A stretch of DNA of 8,718 nucleotides from Rhodocyclaceae bacterium UBA5602 (GTDB lineage Bacteria > Pseudomonadota > Gammaproteobacteria > Burkholderiales > Rhodocyclaceae). Location of the stretch: the NCBI GenBank assembly GCA_002424865.1, contig DILC01000064.1:1-8718 (forward strand), in the 5' to 3' direction. The notes beneath the pieces are model-generated. The model searched no databases. It was given only the letters and a program-made list of their open reading frames with translations, and was not told the DNA's origin. The translations under genes and the position numbers were made by a program. This document shows positions 1-5,476 of this stretch, in pieces (position 1 is the first letter of the stretch; every line of letters begins with the position of its first letter).

Positions 1-122
1 AGGGGAGGATGGGAGGGGCGGGTTCATTTGCCAGCCCTTGGCGCAACGAAGTGGATGGGTTTCATGATTTGGGGCGGCTCATTGGAGCTATGTGCGTTAT
101 TGTTGTAGGCTTGGAGGATCAA

Positions 123-245
123 ATGATGGACATGCGCGTGGAGGCGGTCGTGGAAATGGCCAGAACGTGGCCGGCAGAGGATCAGGCCGGGTTGCTGGAT
201 GCGCTGCTGTTCGGCTATTGGCGCGGCCGGCTGGACGGAAAATGA
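123..245 (+). CDS. possible small protein of 40 residues, unknown function
   Basis: I do not recognise this gene. The reading frame is open from position 9, but the start at 123 (ATGATG) is chosen because GGAGG at 113-117 lies 5 bases before the first ATG and 8 before the second, a far better ribosome binding site than most genes here have. The product would be acidic-amphipathic, with a run MARTWPAEDQAGLLDALL near residues 12-29. That run loosely recalls the 'LPPEERAELAEALL' helix of small putative addiction-module proteins; this is only a resemblance by eye, and no toxin partner is visible. No membrane segment or signal peptide is seen. It ends at a TGA overlapped by another ATG (ATGA). Its short length means chance cannot be excluded, and it could also be the remnant of a longer gene. 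Confidence 0.35.
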   Translation: MMDMRVEAVVEMARTWPAEDQAGLLDALLFGYWRGRLDGK

Positions 246-404
246 GTCCGCAAGTCAGGCCGGAAATTTGCAGGAATTTGCCTTGGCGATTGAGCGATTC
301 AGCGGCTGGCCTGGGGTCATTTGATTTGCGGGTGTCAGAAAAAGTCGGTGCTGGCGGGACGGCGGATGGACTAAAAGACAAATTCAAGTGCTGTTATCCG
401 TGCA
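246..404. other. intergenic stretch without a recognisable feature
   Basis: Between the small frame ending at 245 and the inverted-repeat element beginning near 405 I see no convincing gene, terminator or promoter. A frame starting with the ATG at 242 runs through this stretch, but it ends inside the repeat element and shows no family resemblance. Confidence 0.5.
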
Positions 405-609
405 TTGAACCTGCAAACCGCCGTTTTCCGCTGCCAGTTTTTTTGAACCGCTGATGCATACTGAACTTTTCCTGCTTTCCTCACTTGCCGGGGGGCTCAG
501 CGATGCGCCCGCTGGCCGGTCCGTGCGGCTGTCCGGCGTTGTCGCTTCGCGCCAGCCCTTTCTGTCCAACGCACCATCGGACGCATCCAACGGCGGTTTC
601 CGGGTTGAA
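405..609 (+). mobile_element. MITE-like inverted-repeat element, copy 1
   Basis: This is a non-coding element of about 195 bp (410-604). Its 16-bp ends, 410-425 (CCTGCAAACCGCCGTT) and 589-604 (AACGGCGGTTTCCGGG), are inverted repeats of each other with two mismatches. TTGAA occurs directly outside both ends, at 405-409 and 605-609, and would be a 5-bp target-site duplication. The same element recurs in the same orientation at 4988-5188. Blocks shared exactly include 416-433 (18 bases), 542-560 (19 bases) and the right end. Both copies contain a central hairpin, here with arms 527-538 and 550-557. No transposase frame is present, so the element would have to move by an enzyme encoded elsewhere. 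It ends about 50 bases before the aroA start. I do not recognise a named family. A structured intergenic repeat of another kind is the main alternative. Confidence 0.72.
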
Positions 610-655
610 GCAAATTTAGATTCTGAACACGTGTAAACATGGTCAAATAAATAAC

Positions 656-2668
656 ATGGAATTTATTCATCTTCCTGCGCTGGCGCAGGCTTCTGGCACG
701 GTGCGTCTGCCCGGTTCGAAGAGCATTTCCAACCGTGTGCTGTTGCTGGCCGCACTGGCTGAAGGCACGACCGAGATCCATGATGTGCTGGTTGCCGATG
801 ACACGCAAGTCATGCTGGTAGCACTGCAAAAACTCGGCATTGGTTTGAACCCATGTCCAGACATGGCGGCGACCGGTCCCACGGCATGGCGCATCGAAGG
901 TTGTGGTGGCGCATTTCCGGTCAAGGCGGCGGATCTTTTCATGGGTAACGCGGGCACGGCGATTCGTCCGCTGACCGCCGCCCTGGCCTTGTCGGGTGGC
1001 CATTACACGTTAAGCGGCGTGCCGCGCATGCATGAGCGGCCGATCGGCGATCTGGTGGATGGCCTGTGCCAGATCGGCGCCGATGTGCGTTATACCGGGC
1101 AGCCGGGTTTCCCGCCGTTGGAGATTCATCCCGCCACGGTGGATTTATCGCGGCCTATCCGCTTGCGCGGGGATGTCTCGTCGCAGTTTTTGACAGCTTT
1201 GCTCATGGCCTTGCCGCTCAGCGGACAGGCGAGTGGCCAAGCGGCGACGATAGAAATCACCACTGAGCTGATCTCGCAGCCCTATGTTGAGATTACGCTC
1301 AACCTGATGGCGCGGTTTAGCGTCGTGGTGCAGCGCGAAGGCTGGCAGCGGTTCGTGATTCCGGCGGGGCAGCGCTATCGCAGCCCCGGTGTTCTGCAAG
1401 TCGAGGGCGATGCCTCTTCCGCGTCTTATTTTCTGGCCGCCGGTTTGTTGGGTGGCGGGCCGGTGCGGGTGGAGGGGGTGGGTAAGCACAGCATCCAGGG
1501 TGACGTGCGTTTTGCCAAGGCGCTGGCGGCCATGGGGGCGGAGATTACCTGGGGCGAGCACTTTATCGAGGCGAAGCGGGCAGGTCAAATCAAGGCCTTT
1601 GATCTGGATTTGAACCACATTCCCGATGCCGCGATGACCCTGGCGGTGTGCGCCTTGTTTGCCGATGGCCGCAGCGTGCTGCGCAATATCGGTTCCTGGC
1701 GCGTGAAGGAAACGGACCGCATCGCCGCGATGGCGACTGAATTGAAGAAGCTGGGGGCAACGGTTGAGGCGGGTGAAGACTGGCTTGCCGTCTCGCCACT
1801 GCGCGCCGCAGGCTTGAGCCCGTCTCTGGAAAGCCCCCTTGGCGCGCCGGCTTTTACGCATTATCTGCCCAACGTCGCCATTGATACGTATGACGATCAT
1901 CGCATGGCGATGTGCTTTTCGCTAGTGGCCTTGGCGGGCGTGCCCATCATCATTAACGATCCGGCCTGCGTGCGCAAAACCTTTCCGGATTATTTTGATG
2001 CGCTGGCCAGTATCGCCGCGCCGGTGATTGCCATTGACGGGCCGTCGGCTTCCGGCAAGGGGACGGTGGCGTCCTTGGTGGCTGAAAAACTGGGTTATCA
2101 CTATCTGGATAGCGGTGCGCTGTATCGGCTCACGGCTTTGGCGGCGATGCGGGCAGGTGTCGCCTTGGATGATGAAGCGGGTGTGGCGGCGCTGGCGGCC
2201 AGTTTGCCCGCACGATTTGCCCATGCGCGCGTGTTCTTGCATGACGAGGATGTCACCGATGCGATTCGCACGGAAGAGGCTTCCGCAGGTGCGTCGCGCG
2301 TGGCGGTTTTGGCGGGCGTGCGGGCAGCGTTACTCGCGCGGCAGCGGGCATGGCGGAAGTTCCCGGGCCTCGTGGCGGATGGGCGGGATATGGGCTCGGT
2401 GGTCTTTCCTCATGCCAATACGAAAATATTTTTAACGGCTTCAGCCCAGGCGCGTGCAGAAAGACGTTATAAACAGTTGATCGAAAAGGGCTTGACTGCT
2501 AACATGCATGCCCTTTTGCAGGATTTGCAAGCGCGGGATGAACGCGACGCTCAACGTAGCGAAGCGCCACTTCGCCAATGTAAAGATGCCCATTGGGTGG
2601 ATACCACGCAAATGGGCATTGCAGAAGCCGTTGCTGCTGTCATGGCGGTGGCGGGGGAAGGCAGCTAG
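656..2668 (+). CDS. aroA-cmk: fused EPSP synthase (AroA) and cytidylate kinase (Cmk)
   Basis: One uninterrupted 670-residue protein carries two cytoplasmic enzymes. Residues 1-452 are 3-phosphoshikimate 1-carboxyvinyltransferase, which joins PEP to shikimate-3-phosphate on the way to chorismate. Visible landmarks are PGSKS (Lys22, Ser23, Arg27), NAGTAIRP (98-105), Ser175-Ser176-Gln177, Asp324, RVKETDR (Lys351, Glu352), DDHR (413-416) and KTFPDYF (441-447). From about residue 456 the protein is cytidylate kinase, which phosphorylates CMP and dCMP. It has a P-loop GPSASGKGT (462-470), LDSGALYR (484-491), VADGRDMGSVVFP (573-585) and RDERDAQR (627-634). There is almost no linker: the AroA end runs straight into the Cmk start. 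A GTG at 2024 could in principle restart translation, but nothing like a ribosome binding site precedes it. The ATG at 656 is chosen because Lys22 then matches E. coli numbering; its ribosome binding site is poor. AroA-Cmk fusions are, as I recall, already annotated in some betaproteobacteria. rpsA follows, as in many proteobacteria. Confidence 0.96.
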   Translation: MEFIHLPALAQASGTVRLPGSKSISNRVLLLAALAEGTTEIHDVLVADDTQVMLVALQKLGIGLNPCPDMAATGPTAWRIEGCGGAFPVKAADLFMGNAGTAIRPLTAALALSGGHYTLSGVPRMHERPIGDLVDGLCQIGADVRYTGQPGFPPLEIHPATVDLSRPIRLRGDVSSQFLTALLMALPLSGQASGQAATIEITTELISQPYVEITLNLMARFSVVVQREGWQRFVIPAGQRYRSPGVLQVEGDASSASYFLAAGLLGGGPVRVEGVGKHSIQGDVRFAKALAAMGAEITWGEHFIEAKRAGQIKAFDLDLNHIPDAAMTLAVCALFADGRSVLRNIGSWRVKETDRIAAMATELKKLGATVEAGEDWLAVSPLRAAGLSPSLESPLGAPAFTHYLPNVAIDTYDDHRMAMCFSLVALAGVPIIINDPACVRKTFPDYFDALASIAAPVIAIDGPSASGKGTVASLVAEKLGYHYLDSGALYRLTALAAMRAGVALDDEAGVAALAASLPARFAHARVFLHDEDVTDAIRTEEASAGASRVAVLAGVRAALLARQRAWRKFPGLVADGRDMGSVVFPHANTKIFLTASAQARAERRYKQLIEKGLTANMHALLQDLQARDERDAQRSEAPLRQCKDAHWVDTTQMGIAEAVAAVMAVAGEGS

Positions 2669-2752
2669 CCTGGGTTCAACCGGTTGCCAGCTGGTTTCAG
2701 TTGTTTGTTTTTCCGATCGTACTGATTGTTTTATCCCGTGTTTTACCCCGTG

Positions 2753-2783
2753 TTGGCAAAGTTAAAAAACGTGAAGGTTTAGA
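2753..2783 (+). promoter_or_regulatory. weak candidate promoter for rpsA
   Basis: TTGGCA at 2753-2758 resembles a -35 box, and TTTAGA at 2778-2783 resembles a -10 box. The 19-base spacer is longer than the usual 17, so the match is marginal. It lies in the 198-bp gap before rpsA, where a promoter for this highly expressed gene is expected. The assignment is inference. Confidence 0.25.
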
Positions 2784-2827
2784 CAACCAAAGCTTCCTTT
2801 CCCTTTGCCGGCGAATAAAAACCAACC

Positions 2828-2843
2828 TGTCACTTCGGTGACA
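2828..2843 (+). promoter_or_regulatory. rpsA leader hairpin with UUCG tetraloop
   Basis: TGTCAC (2828-2833) pairs perfectly with GTGACA (2838-2843) around the loop TTCG, giving the very stable C(UUCG)G tetraloop in RNA. It ends 23 bases before the rpsA ATG and just ahead of the likely ribosome binding site TAAGG (2853-2857). The bases that follow are ACAAAAATCT-like rather than a T run, so it is not an intrinsic terminator. In E. coli the rpsA leader folds into hairpins that allow S1 to repress its own translation. A similar role here is inference. Confidence 0.5.
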
Positions 2844-2866
2844 AAAATCTAGTAAGGCTCCTATCT

Positions 2867-4573
2867 ATGTCAACAACTGCTATTGCCGAAAGCTCACCTA
2901 TGGAAAGCTTTGCAGCATTATTTGAAGAAAGCCTCCAGCGCCAGGAAATGCGTGCCGGTGAAGTGATTACGGCCGAAGTCGTCCGCATCGACCAGAATTT
3001 TGTGGTCGTCAATGCCGGTCTCAAGTCCGAGAGCTCCATCGCGATTGAAGAGTTCCAAAATGAACGTGGCGAACTGGAAGTCGCACCCGGCGATTTCATT
3101 CAGGTCGCGATTGAAATGCTGGAAGACGGCTATGGCGCCACGCGCCTGTCCCGCGAAAAAGCCAAGCGCATTTCTGCCTGGAACGATCTGGACAAGGCGC
3201 TCACCGACGGCACGCTGGTCAAGGGCTTTGTGAGCGGTAAAGTCAAAGGCGGCCTGACTGTCATGGTCAATGGCATCCGCGCTTTCTTGCCGGGCTCCTT
3301 GGTGGATACCCGTCCTGTCAAAGACACCACGCCGTTTGAAAATAAGGAATTCGAATTTAAAGTCATCAAGCTCGACCGCAAGCGTAACAACGTGGTGGTT
3401 TCCCGCCGTGCGGTGATGGAAGCGACCATGGGCGAAGACCGCCAGCAATTGCTCGAAGGCTTGAAAGAAGGCACGATCATCAAGGGCATCGTCAAGAACA
3501 TTACCGACTACGGCGCATTCGTTGACCTGGGGGGCATTGACGGCCTGTTGCACATTACCGACCTGGCCTGGCGCCGTGTGCGCCACCCCAGCGAAGTCAT
3601 CAATGTGGGCGATGAAGTCACCGCTAAGGTGTTGAAGTTCGACCAAGAGAAAAACCGCGTGAGCCTGGGCATGAAGCAGCTCGGCGAAGATCCGTGGGTG
3701 GGCATTGCGCGCCGTTACCCCGCCGGTACGCGCCTGTTCGGTAGCGTCACCAATCTGACTGACTACGGTGCGTTCGTTGAAATCGAGCAAGGCATTGAAG
3801 GTCTGGTGCACGTCTCCGAAATGGATTGGACCAACAAGAACATTCATCCCACCAAGGTGGTGCAGTTAGGCGATGAAGTTGAAGTCATGATCCTGGAAAT
3901 TGACGAAGAGCGCCGCCGTATCTCCCTGGGCATGAAGCAGTGCATTCCCAACCCATGGGAAGAGTTTGAAATGAACCACAAGAAGGGCGATAAGGTCAAA
4001 GGCCAGATCAAGTCCATCACTGACTTTGGTGTGTTCATTGGCTTGCCTGGCGGCATTGATGGCCTGATCCACTTGTCCGATCTTTCCTGGTCTGCCCCTG
4101 GCGAAGAAGCCAAGCAAAACTTCAAGAAGGGCGATGAGCTCGAAGCCGTGGTGCTGGCGATTGATGTTGAAAAAGAGCGTATCTCCCTGGGCGTCAAGCA
4201 GCTCGACGGGGATCCATTCACCAGCTTTGTGGCCACGCATGACAAGAGCAGCATGGTCACAGGCCCGGTCAAGACCGTGGATGCCCGTGGCGCAGTGATT
4301 GACCTGGGCGATGACGTCGAGGGTTATTTGCGTGTTTCCGAGTTCTCGCGTGACCGTATTGAAGACTTGACCCAGCACCTGAAAGTGGGTGATGTGGTTG
4401 AGGCGATGATCACCAATGTGGATCGCAAGACGCGTTCGATCAATTTGTCGATCAAGGCAAAAGATCAGGCTGAACAGTCACAGGCAATTCAAAAGCTGGC
4501 CACGGAGAGTGCAGGCAATGCCGGTACCACCAGCCTCGGCGCTTTGCTTAAAGCCAAGTTGAAGCAACAGTAA
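2867..4573 (+). CDS. rpsA: 30S ribosomal protein S1
   Basis: S1 binds mRNA on the small ribosomal subunit and helps place the start codon, especially on messages with weak ribosome binding sites. The 568-residue product is close to the 557 residues of E. coli S1. It has the six-domain OB-fold layout, at roughly residues 30-96, 115-181, 202-270, 287-357, 374-444 and 461-530. Domains 3 to 5 carry the clearest S1 signatures, for example NITDYGAFVDLGGIDGLLHI (211-230) and SITDFGVFIGLPGGIDGLIH (383-402), each ending in a 'RISLGMKQ'-type strand. The first two domains are more divergent, as in ribosome-bound S1 proteins generally. The start at 2867 is supported by TAAGG at 2853-2857. The gene has its own 198-bp leader after aroA-cmk and is followed 14 bases later by ihfB, with which it is probably co-transcribed. 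Confidence 0.98.
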   Translation: MSTTAIAESSPMESFAALFEESLQRQEMRAGEVITAEVVRIDQNFVVVNAGLKSESSIAIEEFQNERGELEVAPGDFIQVAIEMLEDGYGATRLSREKAKRISAWNDLDKALTDGTLVKGFVSGKVKGGLTVMVNGIRAFLPGSLVDTRPVKDTTPFENKEFEFKVIKLDRKRNNVVVSRRAVMEATMGEDRQQLLEGLKEGTIIKGIVKNITDYGAFVDLGGIDGLLHITDLAWRRVRHPSEVINVGDEVTAKVLKFDQEKNRVSLGMKQLGEDPWVGIARRYPAGTRLFGSVTNLTDYGAFVEIEQGIEGLVHVSEMDWTNKNIHPTKVVQLGDEVEVMILEIDEERRRISLGMKQCIPNPWEEFEMNHKKGDKVKGQIKSITDFGVFIGLPGGIDGLIHLSDLSWSAPGEEAKQNFKKGDELEAVVLAIDVEKERISLGVKQLDGDPFTSFVATHDKSSMVTGPVKTVDARGAVIDLGDDVEGYLRVSEFSRDRIEDLTQHLKVGDVVEAMITNVDRKTRSINLSIKAKDQAEQSQAIQKLATESAGNAGTTSLGALLKAKLKQQ

Positions 4574-4587
4574 TCCGTAGCGCGATT

Positions 4588-4881
4588 ATGACTAAATCGG
4601 AACTTATCAACCGGTTGGCAGAGCGCTTTCCGCAACTGGGCGCGAAGGATGCTGACTTCGCGGTCAAGGTTCTGCTCGATGCGCTCTCGGCTGCTTTGGT
4701 TAACGGGGATCGCATCGAAGTCCGCGGGTTTGGCAGTTTTTCACTGAACTACCGGCCGCCACGGATTGGCCGGAACCCCAAGTCGGGTGAGAAGGTGCAC
4801 GTGCCTGAAAAGTATGTGCCCCATTTCAAGGCCGGCAAGGAGTTGCGGGAGCGGGTTGATCTCGGGCTAGCAAAGCCGTGA
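4588..4881 (+). CDS. ihfB: integration host factor beta subunit
   Basis: IHF beta pairs with IHF alpha to bind and sharply bend DNA, acting in nucleoid structure, transcription, replication and site-specific recombination. The 97-residue product is close to the 94 of E. coli IHF beta and has the HU/IHF layout: two N-terminal helices (about residues 3-38), the GFGSFSLNYR strand region (47-56), and the DNA-wrapping arm with RIGRNPKSGE (59-68). Pro64 in that arm is the residue that wedges between bases in IHF. The C-terminal YVPHFKAGKELRERV (76-90) is the IHF-beta-like ending. The partner gene ihfA is not in the window. The gap to rpsA is 14 bases with no clear ribosome binding site, so translation may be coupled to rpsA. 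An 11-bp tandem duplication covers the stop codon, and a strong terminator follows. Confidence 0.97.
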   Translation: MTKSELINRLAERFPQLGAKDADFAVKVLLDALSAALVNGDRIEVRGFGSFSLNYRPPRIGRNPKSGEKVHVPEKYVPHFKAGKELRERVDLGLAKP

Positions 4882-4892
4882 CAAAGCCGTGA
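4871..4892 (+). repeat. perfect 11-bp tandem duplication over the ihfB stop
   Basis: CAAAGCCGTGA occurs twice head to tail, at 4871-4881 and 4882-4892. The first unit ends with the in-frame TGA of ihfB, so the second lies outside the protein. It looks like a simple local duplication. Confidence 0.85.
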
Positions 4893-4912
4893 ATGTCACC
4901 GCAAAGGTGTAT

Positions 4913-4946
4913 AAAAGCGGCACTTGGCAACAAGTGCCGCTTTTTT
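4913..4946 (+). terminator. intrinsic terminator after ihfB
   Basis: AAAAGCGGCACTTG (4913-4926) pairs perfectly with CAAGTGCCGCTTTT (4931-4944) around a GCAA (GNRA-type) loop, and the T run continues to 4946. The 14-bp stem with a GC-rich centre and six T residues is a textbook Rho-independent terminator for the rpsA-ihfB transcript. The A run on the other arm could let it work in the opposite direction too. It separates the translation and nucleoid genes from the LPS genes downstream. Confidence 0.93.
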
Positions 4947-4987
4947 ATTCTGTGCTGAATGAACGATTTTTAATGGATTAAGTTTTG

Positions 4988-5188
4988 TTAAACCTGGAAA
5001 CCGCCGTTTTCCGCTTCCAATGTCGTTGAGCTGCTGATGAATGCTGAACTTTTCCTGCTTCCCTCCCCTGCCGGGGGACTCCGCGACGCACCCGCTGGCA
5101 CGTCCGTGCGGCTCTTGGCGTTCGCTTCGCGCCAGCCCTTCCGCCCAACGCGCCAGCGGACGCGTCCAACGGCGGTTTCCAGGTTAAA
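4988..5188 (+). mobile_element. MITE-like inverted-repeat element, copy 2
   Basis: This is the second copy of the element at 405-609, in the same orientation and 191 bp long (4993-5183). Its 16-bp ends, 4993-5008 (CCTGGAAACCGCCGTT) and 5168-5183 (AACGGCGGTTTCCAGG), are perfect inverted repeats. TTAAA stands directly outside both ends (4988-4992 and 5184-5188), unlike the TTGAA of copy 1, which is what separate insertions with 5-bp target duplication would give. The GC-rich interior forms a central hairpin (arms 5110-5120 and 5130-5137). The element contains GGACGCGTCC, a 10-bp palindrome, at 5157-5166. A minus-strand frame runs through it, but copy 1 does not preserve the same protein, so it is treated as non-coding. 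The element fills most of the space between the ihfB terminator and lapA and may therefore carry or displace the lapA promoter. Confidence 0.8.
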
Positions 5189-5212
5189 TGATCTGACAAG
5201 GTAAAACTGAAT

Positions 5213-5476
5213 ATGCTGCCCGCCTTATTTCAAATACTGTTGTGGATTTTTCGCTCGCTCCTATTTGTGGGCTTGCTGGGTTTGGCCATCAAAAACAGCG
5301 AGCTGATGGTGTTGCGTTTCTTTTTTGCGCAGGAATGGACGGCGCCTGTTTCCCTCGTGGTGCTGATCGTGTTTACCTTGGGTGTGGTGGTGGGCGTTGC
5401 TGCAGCCATCAGTTTTTCCCGTCGGCGCCAGCGCTCAGCACCCATAGCCAAGGGGCAGGGTCAGCATGGAAATTGA
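5213..5476 (+). CDS. lapA: LPS assembly protein A, small inner-membrane protein
   Basis: LapA (family DUF1049) is a small inner-membrane protein that works with LapB in lipopolysaccharide assembly and in setting the level of LpxC, the committed enzyme of lipid A synthesis. The 87-residue product has two hydrophobic membrane segments, roughly residues 5-27 and 43-69. A polar turn containing KNSELMVLRFFF lies between them, and a basic tail SRRRQR follows at about 70-75, which suggests a cytoplasmic C terminus. The start at 5213 has AAGG at 5198-5201 as a modest ribosome binding site. Its stop overlaps the lapB start by 11 bases, so the two are very likely translated together. Identification rests on topology, size and the fixed position before lapB. 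Confidence 0.9.
   Translation: MLPALFQILLWIFRSLLFVGLLGLAIKNSELMVLRFFFAQEWTAPVSLVVLIVFTLGVVVGVAAAISFSRRRQRSAPIAKGQGQHGN

Noticed and set aside
242..454. A 70-residue + frame starting with ATG that overlaps the small frame's stop (ATGA)
   Set aside because: Its last part lies inside the inverted-repeat element, it shows no recognisable motif, and its ribosome binding site is weak; the overlap may be chance.
605..637. TTGAAG and TGTAAA as an aroA promoter at the edge of element copy 1
   Set aside because: The spacing between the two boxes is 21 bases, too long for a usual sigma-70 promoter.
1145..1900. A 251-residue minus-strand frame
   Set aside because: It is antisense to the aroA part of the fusion and has a His/Arg/Gln-rich composition typical of shadow frames.
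2918..3847. A 309-residue minus-strand frame
   Set aside because: It is antisense to rpsA, whose S1 domains are unmistakable, and it has no motif of its own.
4978..5199. A 73-residue minus-strand frame running through element copy 2
   Set aside because: It is rich in Arg, Ala and Gly, as GC-rich repeats often are when translated, and copy 1 does not keep the same protein because of length differences.
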